From: Adineta vaga | Taxonomy: Eukaryota > Rotifera | Assembly (NCBI GenBank): GCA_021613535.1 | Contig: CP075492.1 | Location: forward strand, 6,820,001-6,884,000 | Reading direction: 5' to 3' | Length of the DNA stretch: 64,000 nucleotides | Part shown: in pieces, positions 22,194 to 33,568 of the stretch | How positions within the stretch are numbered: position 1 is the first letter of the stretch | Layout of the letters: every line of letters begins with the position of its first letter | Notes under the pieces: generated by a model | What the model saw: the letters and a program-made list of their open reading frames with translations, nothing else | Told to the model about the DNA's origin: nothing | Databases searched by the model: none | Translations under genes and position numbers: made by a program

Positions 22194-22508
22194 TTAATTT
22201 TCAAGTAAATTTAATGACGTTGAAGTATTAGCTTTGGCAATAGTCATAAATGTATCGAAGTTTCTCAAATATCGTGCTTTACCATCTTCACCATACAAGC
22301 GTTCGATACTTTCACTTAACATTTGAATTTTATCGAAAAGTGAAATGGTAGAATCAGCTTTTTGTGACATAATTCGAGCATATTCTTCTTCGAATTTCAT
22401 TTTTCGTTGTTTAAAACGATCTAATTTCAATTTAGTCATCATACTTAATGCTTCACGATCAGGTGGTATAGAAATCACACTTCTATCTGTGTTCTTCATG
22501 GTAGACAT
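22194..22508 (-). pseudogene. rvt: N-terminal piece of the RVT gene, cut off by an in-frame stop
   Basis: 104 codons (MSTMKNTDRS... to LNLLEN) ending in TAA. The downstream RVT frame is in exactly the same phase: the 72 bases between this stop and ATG 22121 form 24 sense codons (YQELLKVIVGGKKCSEY...). The segment is charged and helical (KLDRFKQRKMKFEEEYARI), like the coiled-coil N-terminus known for RVT proteins. No GT-AG intron of normal size removes the stop. Either a nonsense mutation has truncated the gene, the stop is read through, or the assembly has an error. With this piece the protein would be about 856 residues. Confidence 0.65.
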
Positions 22509-22581
22509 TGTAGTGTAAACGTGCTTTCAATAGAATAGAAACAATGCTTTTATACTCTATGTAATTGCAAAATCTAAGAGG

Positions 22582-22757
22582 TAAGGGGTCAAGCACACTA
22601 TAACAAATAAAATACAATTAAAACAAAAATAAACACATGATTGGTTCATTCTTATTTAAGTCAGGTTCATTATCTGACTCAAACGTGAATTAATGAACAT
22701 CATTGGTCAATTCTGCTTTAATTCTGTTTTATTTTTTATAGTGTGTTTGACCCCTAA
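22582..22757. mobile_element. PIF/Harbinger-like MITE, 170 bp, with TAA target duplications
   Basis: The element runs from 22585 (GGGGTCAAGCACACTATAA) to 22754 and is flanked on both sides by TAA (22582-22584 and 22755-22757). The first 40 bases match the reverse complement of the last 40 at 35 positions. A 3-bp TAA duplication with GGG-starting ends is the signature of Harbinger/Tourist-type MITEs. It lies in the short gap between the divergent RVT and RBBP9-like genes. Confidence 0.75.
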
Positions 22758-23335
22758 TTCCCATTGGCATATGCTACGAAGGGAAATCTCCTCTATTCTG
22801 ATTGTTATATCATGACGTCATGTTCTCTCCATGTGTCATGTGTGTTCTCTAATCTTCTTGGTCTTTTCTCAAATTTATATAAACCCGATGCTTATAAATA
22901 ATAAAAACCTCTTGTCTACAAGTACATATCGATATAGTATTCTTCTATCGCTGTCAATCGAGTAGTTGAACATCAATACTTCACAAGAGAGATATAATAT
23001 TCACGTTGCCTCAGTCAAATATGATGTACTTGTTATGAAACTTTCACTTGTGCAAGGATAATTACAGTAACTCAATGTATAAGAATTTTTCAATATCGAA
23101 GATTCGTATATTTGATGAAAAACCTACTAACTATTGTATTGTATGTAATTATTGGTTATTTATTTGTTATAGTAAAAATAAGTGAAGAACGAAACAATGT
23201 GACTATTCATAAACAATATTTCTTTCTTCAGATTCAATCGATCGATACGATTAACTATGCACAACATGGACAAGGTAGAACAACAAATAGTAAGCACTCA
23301 TATAAATTCAGAAAAAAAAATCATTTGCTGATATT
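22758..23335. promoter_or_regulatory. Upstream region of the RBBP9-like gene
   Basis: A tatataaac sequence near 22875 could be a TATA element for rightward transcription. An 81-codon frame at 23112 begins with a hydrophobic stretch (LLTIVLYVIIGYLFVIV) but has no domain and no clear exon boundaries; it could be an unrecognised small secreted-peptide exon or chance. Confidence 0.3.
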
Positions 23336-23928
23336 ATGTCTAAGGATCAAAAACTAAAACAACGTGTTATAATTATACATGGTAGTGCAATGACACCTGG
23401 TATTGCCAATCGGTATTGGTATAAATGGTTACAAACAGAATTAATGAAGTTAGGTATCGATGCTATTGCACCAGCTTTTCCCGATGAAAAAGAAGCGAAA
23501 GATTCCATTTGGATACCATTTTTGATTGATAATTTAAAAGTTACAGAAGTAAGTTAGATTTATACAGAGATTCGATGTATCTCAATATCTTTTTCTAGAA
23601 TGATATTTTAGTTGGACATAGTTCAGGAGCAATGGCTATTCTAAGATTGTGCGAACAAATGAAAGTCAAAGGTATTGTATTAGCATCAGCTGGTTATGAT
23701 AAAACTGAAAAAACTTCAAACTGGGATTGGAAGAAGATTAAATCAAATACACAATGGATTGAACAATTTCATAGTTCAGATGATCCATTTACACCAGTTG
23801 AAAGTAGTCGTCATATAGCTAAAGAATTACAAAGTACATATCATGAATTTAATGATCGAAATCATTTCCTATGTCCTGAATTTCCAGATATAATTCATGT
23901 TATTAAATCTTATTGTCAACTATCATAA
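23336..23928 (+). CDS. RBBP9/YdeN-like serine hydrolase
   Basis: Two exons, 23336-23548 and 23599-23928, with a 50-bp intron; 180 residues, matching the ~186 of human RBBP9. RVIIIHGS near the N-terminus is the first strand and oxyanion turn. LVGHSSGA holds the GxSxG nucleophile Ser. SSDDPFTP and NHFLCPEFP match the positions of the catalytic Asp and His in this alpha/beta-hydrolase family. The protein is small and lacks a signal peptide, so it is probably cytosolic. RBBP9-type enzymes are serine hydrolases with reported peptidase activity; the physiological substrate is not known. Confidence 0.86.
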
Positions 23929-24150
23929 ATAAAAACATTCTCTTGATTCATACAAATGTTATTTAGTCAGTTGTAACCGTATTTTTCTTTTTCTTTACGA
24001 ATAATACTTCGAGAAGTATTGTATGATGCGATGACTCAAGCAGAATATTGACGACATATCGCATGTAACTAACTAGCGTAAAATACGTGTTGACAGACAG
24101 AAAAAAACAAAAACATATTCTTACAAAGTTTAGAAAGATTGAATAAGAAT

Positions 24151-27100
24151 ATGTCTGTATCAAATGATGATCTTTCGAAAATTAATTTCGATTCACAATG
24201 GGAATGCTTACAACAATCGATTGATAAATTCAACGATGCGGATATCTTAAGCCTAGCAACTATGAACGATAATTACCAATGGTCGTCAATTAAATTACCA
24301 CATTTCAACGAACAAAATAACAATTCAACGATGAACTCAAATGATTGGTGGTATCGTAAACAATTCCATTGGATTTCATCAGACCAACAAGTGTATCTGA
24401 ATTTTAAACCATCTCAAAATACATCAAATAACAAAACAACGATATGGCTGAATCAAACGGAAATCTTTTCTGGTTCATTAATGTCATTACAGAAGTCAAT
24501 TGAATTAACTCCCTATGTATTAATCGATGAGGATTCAAATAATACACTATTAATATATTGTTCAAATATGACACTTTCGTATCATCTACGTCTTTTAATT
24601 TATGGTAAAGTAATATATGCTTCTGGACAAATTCAAGTTGATGAAAATCCAAATCCAACTCAAGAAAATAAAAATGTTCTTCAATATACCGTTTCTTTAG
24701 CTGATAATGATGGACGTATTTCTGTAGATTTTGATACAAAACAGAAATATAATGAAAGTGAACATTTATGGAAAACACCTATCGCTGAAGAAAAGACAGT
24801 TGACATTCAAGAACCTTTCGATGATGACATATCAATTCCACGTCTTGCTATTGTTATACTTATTGTTGGTACAAGAGGTGATGTACAACCTTTTATTGCG
24901 TAAGTATTATTTCTCAGATGATCTATTATAGCGATTGAGAAAATATTTGTAGTCTTGGACAAGCACTGCGTACAGCTGGCCATCGTGTTCGATTAGCTAC
25001 ACATGAAACATTTCGATCATTTGTTCGTGGTAATGGTTTGGAATTCTATCCATTAGCTGGTGATCCTGCTGATTTAATGGAATTTATGGTGAAAAATGCC
25101 GGTATTGTTCCGTCGATGAGTAGTATTATTGCAGGTGATGTTACAAAAAAACGGCAATCCCTTTCTGATATTCTTACATCAACATGGAATGCATGTATAG
25201 CAGATGATGATGAAACATCACTTCCATTTCGAGCAGAAGCAATTATTGCTAATCCACCATCTTTTGGACATATACATTGTGCTGAAAAATTACGAATTCC
25301 ATTACATATTATGTTTACTATGCCTTATTCACCTACAAGTGCTTTTCCACATCCATTATGTAATATTGAAAGTTGCAAAGGACCAATGGAAAAAATCAAT
25401 CGTTATTCTTATGATGTTATAGAAATGCTGGTAAGTATTGTTCGAAAGAAGCAAAGGATCAAAATGATTTATGATATCTTCTATAGACATGGAGTGGAAT
25501 GGGAGATATTGTTAATAAATTCCGGAAAAAAATCTTAAATCTTTCAACAATACGCACTCGTCAAGCTGTCAGAGCAATGGTCGATGAACGAGTACCACAT
25601 ACGTACTGTTGGTCACCTTCGATCGTATCGAAACCGCATGATTGGGGATCACATATTAATGTATCGGGATTTTTCTTTCTTAATCTTGGCACAGCATATA
25701 CTGATCCACCTCTAGATTTACTCAATTTTCTGGGATTAAACATTCAGCACACTAATGATAATGATAAATTACCTCCACCGATTTATATTGGTTTTGGTTC
25801 GATTACAGGACATGATTCGAATCGTCTTTTGAAAATTATCATTGAAGTTCTTGCTGAAACTGGTTATCGAGCTTTACTTGCTGGTTTTAAAATCGAAGCA
25901 GAAAATTTACCAAGTAATATTTTTCTAATTGGTAATGTACCACATGATTGGCTTTTTCAACATGGTATGTCGAGTATACATAAAACTAGTTATATCTCTC
26001 TCTCTCTCTCTCTTTCAATTTCAGTCAGTGCTGTATGTCATCATGGTGGAGCAGGTACAACTGCTGCTGGTTTACGTGCTGGTAAACCAACGATTATTGT
26101 TCCATTTTTTGGAGATCAATTCTTTTGGGGTAGCGTTATAGAACGAAGTGGTGCTGGACCAAATCCATTACCTGGAAAAAGTGTAACAGTTGAACAGTTA
26201 GTTGATGCTTTTAAATTTGTTCATACATCTGCAGCAAGAGAAGCTGCTGAACGTATACGAGTGGCTTTGTTAGAAGAAAATGGATGTGAAACAGCAGTGC
26301 ATATATTTCATGCTAGTTTACCTCTATTACGTATACGTAGTGATCTGGAATCAACATTTGCAGCTTGTTATCGTGTGAATAGATATAACATACAAATCTC
26401 ACGACCAGTTGCTCAAGTACTTGTATCTTCTGGTATGATAGAAGAATCAGATCTTACCTATCATATAACGCGAGAATGGCAATTCGCACATAATAACAAA
26501 GTAAGTGTACCAACTCATGGTATTATTCAACATACGTCAAAAGCTCTTTCCAGTATGTTTACTGATACAAAGAAAGGAATAAAACAAGTTACTAGTAGTG
26601 ATGATCTACTAGTAGGTGCAAAAGATGCAGCTGAAACTGTTGTTAAAGGGGTTGGTCGTGGCCTTGGACATATATCAATAGGATGCTTAACTCTATATGG
26701 TGAAATTACAGATGTACTAGATCGTGTTCCTTCACTTTATGATCCATACAGGTGAGATGATCTAGATCGAATATAAAATCATACATTTTAAACAAAAGTT
26801 AATAATATTATGTTTATTTTTATTGTAGTGAACCAAGTACATATAAACCACATCGTGTTACAGGTTTCAAATCAGGAGTCAAAGTAGCTAGACAATCGTT
26901 ATGGTATGGTTGGAAAGATGGTGTTACTGGTATTGTAAAAGAACCATTTGTTGGCTATAAACGTCATGGTATATTGGGTGGTGCAGGTGGAGCATTATTA
27001 GGTACTGTTAATGTTCTCGTTAAGCCTACAACTGCGACTCTTTCTTCCGTTACATGGTTAAGTCGAGGTACTTATGCTACTGTTAAGAAAGCAGTAAAAA

Positions 27101-27408
27101 ATTGTGATACAAGCAAAAAAAATACTGAAAACAAATCAACAGCATCAGCGCCAAGTTCACCAATGATAGGTTACAAACAACAACAACATGAAAGAGATAT
27201 TAATTTTCAGAGCGATAATGATGATCATGAGAGTATTGGAATCTCTCAAGTTGCTAAAATAGCAGCAGAAGATTCAGGTTTTCATCCTAGACTTTGTCAA
27301 CAGATTCTAGATGAATTCACTCGTATCAAATCAAATCAAGAATGTCTAAATCCAAACAATATTGCATCGTCTTTGACAAAATTCATACCGCAATCACTTC
27401 GTCTTTAA
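24151..27408 (+). CDS. Sterol 3-beta-glucosyltransferase (UGT80/Atg26-like) with extra N-terminal domain
   Basis: Five exons: 24151-24899, 24953-25430, 25487-25964, 26025-26751, 26829-27408; 1003 residues. The 60-bp CT-rich intron at 25965-26024 is in frame and easily missed; removing it joins WLFQH to VSAVCHHGGAGTT. GT domain: GTRGDVQPFIALGQAL (residues ~240-255), the UDP-sugar box CHHGGAGTTAAGLRAGKP (~573) and PFFGDQ. The C-terminal ~300 residues (GRGLGHISIGCLTLYGEITD, ILGGAGGALLGTVN) are like those of fungal family members. The enzyme transfers glucose from UDP-glucose to sterols. Residues ~60-170 (WWYRKQFHW..., TIWLNQTEIFSGS) resemble the galactose-binding jelly-roll at the start of GH2 glycosidases, not a usual part of this family. 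The fungal-like tail suggests transfer, though introns have been gained. Confidence 0.88.
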
Positions 27409-27639
27409 AATAACATATGGTTTTTTTTCTGCAGCACCTATATAAATCAATAAAAATATCTTGTTTTATGACCAATAAGATTTTTACCGTAGTATGCACA
27501 TTCTAATCAATGATTGGAGTTACACGACGTTACATGATATATAAAAACTGTTTCACAATAATTATCGTCATTTGACTGATTATAAAGCAGAAAAAAAGTC
27601 GATCACTATATAAAAATAAATTGTCTGAAATTGATGAAT
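27409..27639. other. 3' flank of the glucosyltransferase
   Basis: AT-rich, no feature recognised. Confidence 0.35.
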
Positions 27640-28680
27640 GGAAAATAGAACTTAAAAAAAACTCAATCAAATTTATGAACGTGAATTTCAACTGATCAAT
27701 CAACGAGAAAATCTTTTAATGAGTTTTTATAAACATCTATTCGAACAGCGCATCGTGCTCGATTCCAATTAGAACGTTTGCAAATTCACCTTTTCCATTA
27801 CAAACCAAAATTAACATTTAAGATCATCTATCCAATGTACATAGATTCATTTTTAAGGAGAGAATAGATTATCTATCAAACAGCGAGTTTGTTCATCGGT
27901 TTTCGATTAGAGATACTCGATGAAATTAGTGACCATTGTCAATGCTTATCTAACAGCTTGTCATAAAAAACCACCCGAAGATGAAAAACTGCTTCTTTTA
28001 AATGAACATTTAACAATATATCCATGAACTAGAAAATAATTTTAATGTTTTAACTGGTATAAAACCATTCTTTTACGATAATCCATGTGAAGATAAAAAT
28101 ATATAAGAATATTCTATAACAAGTGGTATCATGTCATTCTTATTACAATTTTTTCTCAATCATAAATCTATCAATCGTCAATTGATACTCGACTGATATA
28201 ATAGTAATCCAGGAAATGATTATTAAGGTTTTAATGAAGCAAAACAATTCGCTAAATCTTTTGTTCTAAACATTATCTTTATAAAATCTATACGAACGGA
28301 TCATTAGAAATAGGATTCTATATTTATTTTGTCTCGCGATTGTATGAATTTGATACGTTATTTTATTGGGATAACCGATGATCCCTTGATACCAAAACCC
28401 ATTACGGTATCAAACATCAGAGAAAAAACATAAGTTGTTGTTTGATTGTTTTATATCTTAGATAAACTGAAACTAGCATTACAACCATCATAAGTCCTGT
28501 CGATAATCTGAATCGATCAGGGTAATAGGAATACTTTGATTGATATAAGGGTGTCTTTATTCTGAGCAACTTTCATCGAGACGTTAGACAAATCATTACT
28601 AAAGAACAAATGATCACAAGAAAATATCTTGTGATATACTCCACACGTTTTATTTTCTCTTGAAAAATACTTATCTGATA
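27640..28680 (+). pseudogene. Decayed protein-coding gene of unknown family
   Basis: Long stretches read as ordinary protein in shifting forward frames, separated by stops: MKLVTIVNAYLTACHKKP (from 27919), EYSITSGIMSFLLQFFLNHK (about 28110), YNSNPGNDY then GFNEAKQFAKSFV (about 28195-28265), HYLYKIYTNGSLEIGFYIYF (about 28275), and GVFILSNFHRDVRQIITKEQ (about 28550). No GT-AG introns explain the breaks, and at least six stops or shifts occur. It is a dead copy of a real gene. I do not recognise the family. Confidence 0.6.
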
Positions 28681-29076
28681 AAACGATCGACATAAATTAT
28701 TATATTCGCCTACGTAATCTTTCACGATGAGTATAAATCATTTAAATTTCTTTGTAAAATTACACCTAAGTCAAGAGTTTCATCTTCAATTTTGTTAAAT
28801 ATCATACTTAACATATTGAACGAATCATTTGAAAAGAATCTTTCCTTGAAATAACCTATTTGATTGAATCAATTGAAAGAAGAGGAAGAAAAAAAAACGA
28901 AGTACGAACGATTTTTTCGTTTTTTTTCCGATAATACATAAGAATCGAATCAGACTCTCACATTATGTTACCGGGTATCTTAAATCAACAAAAAATAAAA
29001 GAACGAAAATCAGTTTGAATACAAATCGAAAAAAATCAGCTACAGGCAGCATTACTACGCCTCTCACTCGACAACA
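28681..29076. other. Intergenic, upstream of the receiver-like gene
   Basis: AT-rich, with no recognised signal. An out-of-frame ATG at 29015 starts a 75-codon frame that overlaps the next gene and is not supported. Confidence 0.35.
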
Positions 29077-29700
29077 ATGGGATCAAAAAATGGTAAATAC
29101 GATTTTGAACATGAAAATTCATTATCAAATGGAAATGACACTCTACCATCTTGTTCAATCAATACAAATGAATCATTCATTAGTAAAATATCCAAACATA
29201 ATGGTAATTTGCAACCAAAATGTATTCATCAAGATGTATTAATTGATCCTTCGGCAACTGATATCGATCATTTATCTCTCGTCTGGCTTGATCCTGATAT
29301 TCGTCGTCGAGTATCAAATATTGATACGGAAGTGAAGCTGAAAAATCTCATTAATTACGTTCGAATATTCGATCGTGTTGATGTATGTGAAAGATATATT
29401 AAACAAATAGGTAAAATGAATAAAAATAGTAATGTAAGCAAAGAAAATTTACTTGTAATTATTTCTACAACATTGGCTCCAACACTTATTCCACATTTAC
29501 ATGACCTTGCACAAGTAAAATATGTTTATGTCTATGGAAAATCAAATACAATTTCAAAAGCACATGAAGAATGGTTGAAAAGATATAATAAAGTATGAAT
29601 ATAATATGAATTCTTCTCATTCTGGCTTTAATTTTAGGTTAAAGGTGTATTTAGTTCATCTCGCTCATTAATTGCTCAAATAACTGAAGATCAAAATTAA
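29077..29700 (+). CDS. Small receiver-like domain protein of bdelloid type
   Basis: Two exons, 29077-29592 and 29638-29700, across a 45-bp intron; 192 residues. The first ~65 residues are polar and probably disordered. The rest alternates strands and helices: LSLVWLDPDI, KLKNLINYVRIFDRVDVCER, NLLVIISTTLAPTLIPHLHD, VKYVYVYGK, WLKRYNKVKGVFSSSRSLIA. The pattern resembles the N-terminal module often seen in bdelloid proteins ahead of TPR repeats or an ADP-ribosyltransferase domain, and looks like a degenerate response-regulator (Rossmann-like) fold. Here it stands alone. No catalytic residues are evident, so function is unknown; a protein-interaction role is possible. Confidence 0.7.
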
Positions 29701-29954
29701 ATGAACAGTTTGTCTGTTTTTTTCGTTATGTATCATATGAAGATAAATGCTTTCTAATTGTTTTTATTCAATCAATACGAAAACCATCAAGGTTTTGATT
29801 TATTTATTTTCCTTGTCTGTTGTCGAAATAAATGAGTGATAAAAAAGAAGAAGAAGAAGAAGAAGATGAAGAGAGGACATATCAATCATATTGTTGTTTT
29901 AAACTATTGACAGTGTATAATGTTTCTTAAGACAGACAGTTGTTATCGTCCGAT

Positions 29955-31997
29955 TTAATTTATTGATTTAGACGCATTCATTAATTCTTCATAAGTTTCA
30001 CGCCACATTCGACCAGATTTTTCCAGTGAACTAAAATCAATTCAAATATTAATCATTCATATTCTCGAAAAATGTTTTACTTACGTCAAAATATCCACAA
30101 ATGCTCGTCCCATAGGTTTAACAATATATGGTATATCATATTTACGACACAAATCAATGACATCCGATTGAACTTTATAAAGATTATGACGAGGCATCAT
30201 AGGAAATAAACTAAAAATAGAAAAGATAGATAACTTGTTTTCTTTTTGACATTATCAATCAATCGACATACTGATGTTCAATTTGAAAATTTAAATGACC
30301 AGTAAACCAATCATTAAAATGTGATTTTTCAATATTACATGTTGCTTTTAATTGCATACGAAACCAGCTAGATTTAACATCATCATGTTCGACATCCATA
30401 ACAACATGATTGGATTGCGTCACCACAACTAAACCGAACGAATTCAATAATGAAAAGAAATCAATGAAGATTTCAACTTACCAAACCAAGTTCCTTCGAA
30501 TAATCTATTGAATAAATCAAGTATATGAAATTATTCAAAAAGAGATAGAAAACTATCAAACTTACCGAATGACAAAAAGTAATTTCAATGCGCCAAATAA
30601 TCCAAGTTTCAATGGCATTAAAGAAAAGAATTTGACGTAGAATAAACTTAACCAAAATACATCCTATACGAAATGAAACAAACTAAATTTGATAATAATA
30701 TTGATGTTTATCTTTACCATCCATTTTTTTCGTTTAACTGCATGTTTAATTGTCGTAAATTGAAAGTAGAGAGGAAATAAAAGAGGTGCAGCTAAAAAAA
30801 CAAACAAATAAATCTCGAAAGAAAAATTGAAGAAAAAAAAACGTCTTACCAATAAAGAAATATAAATATTGAAGATTATATGGTAAACTTTTTCCATATT
30901 TTACATTTCGATGAGCTGCCTAAAGATAGAAGCTATTTTATTGAAGAAAATCATTTGCATTCAATTTACTCGTATGGGAAGTTTATTACCAAGTACAAAG
31001 ACTGGTTCAATACGTGTATCCGGATCTTTATCAATAATATTCGGTTTTGAATGATGTTGAAAATGCATATGATTCCACCAATCTGCACTTGCACCCTACA
31101 CGAAAAAGAAAATATGTCAATATGCACATTTATCTCGTCAAATTAAATATACTTTAGTAAAACCAATATACATTTGATGTAATAAATGATTCCATTTACT
31201 CTTTTGAAATACCGATAAATGTCCAAAATCATGTTGAAGCCAACCACATTGCGCCTATTGATGTAAAACATATACTTATCCATATGAAGAAGAAACATTT
31301 AAATCATACTTCTGCAACAACATAGAGAACAACGGAAGCTATATAAGGTAACCAGCCAGTACCATATCGAAAAAGAACATAATATGCCGCGAATTCAATT
31401 ACTAAGATATGTAAACATGCAAGGAAGAAAAAGAAGCGACTTGATTGGAAAAGTTTCTAAAAATATAAGAAAGCAAATTTAGTGGATGAGATATGAAGAT
31501 TAAAATCCAATTTACTTTAGAAATGGCTTTTTGTCTCAATTTTTCGAAATCATCTTTTAAAGCTTGATCTTCTACAACTTGATCTTCATCATTAACAACA
31601 TCGCCGATATAGAATGGTTTAAGATATTTTTGAACACGATGTATTTCAGGATGAAGAGCATGAAATGCTTCCTAATTAAAACAAAAAGAAACTACGTTAT
31701 CAAAAATCGTTTTCTTTTCCTTCAAAGTCTTACGCTTGCATCTTGACCAGCATAATGATTAAGAACCATTTGTCCGCCTGGATGTTTTAACCATTTTGTT
31801 ACATCGTAAACACGATTATCGATCACCAACCATCGATCTTTTTTATTGGAATGACGACGAATTTCTTCCCATGTGAATTGTCCTTTTTGGCTGCTATTTT
31901 CATGTAACATTGGATTCAATGTTGTCATCATTGATGAATCGTCGTTTTGCTCATCAGTGACAATGGGAGGATCCCAATTTTTACTACCTTTACCCAT
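29955..31997 (-). CDS. Front-end fatty acid desaturase with cytochrome b5 domain (delta-5/delta-6 type)
   Basis: Twelve exons: 31997-31734, 31671-31516, 31456-31310, 31254-31153, 31095-30970, 30919-30850, 30791-30718, 30663-30566, 30504-30482, 30428-30272, 30210-30085, 30030-29955; 472 residues. The N-terminal cytochrome b5 carries the heme motif HPGG (WLKHPGGQ). The three histidine boxes of front-end desaturases are QHDFGH, HFQHH and QIEHH, the Gln of the third box being diagnostic. Exon 9 is only 23 nt. The donor of exon 5 is taken at 30970 (CGA|gtaaat); the stronger-looking site at 30990 would break the frame. The enzyme adds a double bond between the carboxyl end and an existing double bond of acyl chains in the ER, using cytochrome b5 as electron donor. 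Delta-5 versus delta-6 cannot be decided. It is functionally linked to the elongase at 18.6 kb. Confidence 0.93.
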
Positions 31998-32790
31998 TCT
32001 AATTTGATGATCTAGAAAGAATTTTTATATGACAATTTCTTTCTTCTATGATCTCATTTTCCTAATTATATAGAATATCATCTAAACACTTATTTTACAG
32101 CTAGAGAAACAAAGTTTTCCTGCTATTATGTTGAAACTACGATAAAAGGAAAGACGTAGAAAAAAAAACCGAGCAAAGCGAATCGACATGAGATATTGTT
32201 TCCTCTTACTCAATGCCTAATAGAAGGGAGTAATAAGAAAAGACGCAGGAAAAAAAAGACGAAGAAAAAAAAAGCATTTACCGCTAACATCGAGCGCATC
32301 AGCAAGAGAAAAACAATGACGACTGGAGCCTCGCTAGAGAAGAAAGAGGAAAAAAAATCTGTCAAATATTTTATACTCGTCAACGATGGTGTCGAAGAAA
32401 GAAAAGACTGAATGAATCAATTGTCTTATTGAATAAAATCCAAATCTTCTGAGGACTTTCTAAAAGACAGTAGAACGTTTAATTTGGTTGTCTATTTTAA
32501 TAATAACGAATTGATGAATCTTATCAGAAGAATATAAATATTTACTTAAGAATAAAGATAGAATTTAATGCGACGAAACATTGATAAGAGATAAGTTAAA
32601 TAAATCTTATAAAAAGTATGTTACGTAAAGTTTTATATTCCGAAAAACAAAGATCATTTGGAATAAAAACATGATTTGTACGTTCAGCATATCAATGTCC
32701 TTGTGATACATATTCTATATTTATCTAGAAAAGATAAACAAGTGACTAGAAGAAAAAAAACAATTATACAGGTAAAAAGAACGAATGAGA
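31998..32790. other. Intergenic region
   Basis: Promoter side of the desaturase and 3' flank of TXNDC15. The plus-strand frame at 32196-32411 is Lys/Arg-rich low complexity and not supported. Confidence 0.4.
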
Positions 32791-33568
32791 TTATATTTCA
32801 CATGAAAATCGCTGACGTATTTTCGACAAAAGTTTATATTTGTCAGCATAATAGTAAATAAATAATCCTACAAATAACCAAGAAAACAACAAGGCATAAT
32901 CAAACGATGGTTCAAATATTGTTGTTACAGGTCCTAGACGATCTTCTTCTCCAATAGTTATATTATTCGTTTGATTTAAATCTAGAATTCAAAATATAAT
33001 ACATACGTATTTCTCTCTGCATATTCGTGAGTTTTCTTACGTAATGTTGATTCGATTAATGACAGTAATATTTGAATATCATTCGTACTGTTTAATCTTG
33101 CTAATAATTTATTTTTACGTAGTATAAATACACTTGGTACAGCATTTGTACCAAAATACGTCATATAACTAGGAGAAAAATGAAAGATAATTAATCAATT
33201 GGATGATTCGTGTCCTACCGGAGCGATTTTGAGACATCATATGCCACGAAATCTAGACCAGGAAATGAACGAGGTATTGCATTAAAATATGGTGCAAATC
33301 GAACAGAAAATTGACACCAACGAGCAAAAAATAAAAGTATATAACAATCGAAATGCGTTGGTGCACGCATAAGATAATTACTATCAACAAGTTGAACATG
33401 ATTCGTATAATTTTCTGTCATATTATGTAATTGACAAGGAATAAATGGTGGTTGAAATGGAAGAAAATTTAAACTACTATTCGAAAGATTCGTAGTTAAA
33501 GATGTTGATTGACATTGATGAACAGTTGAAGGAATGTAATGAAAGATTTCATAGATTGACGATGACAT
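32791..33568 (-). CDS. TXNDC15: TXNDC15-like transmembrane thioredoxin-domain protein
   Basis: Three exons: 33568-33219, 33168-33041, 32981-32791; 222 residues. The thioredoxin-fold part has FFARWCQFS in place of WCGHC: a single active-site Cys followed by Ser, the form typical of TXNDC15. It is followed by RFAPYFNAIPRSFP, YFGTNAVPSVFI and a DRLGP segment, all diagnostic of TXNDC15, and then a transmembrane helix (YALLFSWLFVGLFIYYY) near the C-terminus. TXNDC15 is an ER/ciliary membrane protein needed in vertebrates for ciliogenesis and Hedgehog signalling; rotifers are heavily ciliated. The CxxS centre suggests binding or isomerase activity more than redox cycling. No signal peptide is seen at the chosen start, so a 5' exon may be missing. 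Confidence 0.85.

Noticed and set aside
19938-22508. Active retrotransposon (Athena/Penelope or LINE) for the reverse transcriptase
   Set aside because: No endonuclease, integrase, second ORF, LTR or telomeric repeat is present, and the HDD motif and N-terminal region fit the RVT class.
23112-23357. Frame with hydrophobic start that could be a secreted peptide
   Set aside because: No family match, and the only apparent internal intron would be about 32 bp, shorter than any other in the window; kept only as a note in the upstream-region entry.
25965-26024. Insertion SISLSLSLS-like within the glucosyltransferase
   Set aside because: It has a clear donor (gtatgt) and acceptor (tttcag), is 60 bp, and its removal restores the conserved HHGGAGTT region; it is an intron, not a protein insertion.
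32196-32411. Lys/Arg-rich frame between desaturase and TXNDC15
   Set aside because: Purine-rich low complexity; no conserved pattern or splice sites.
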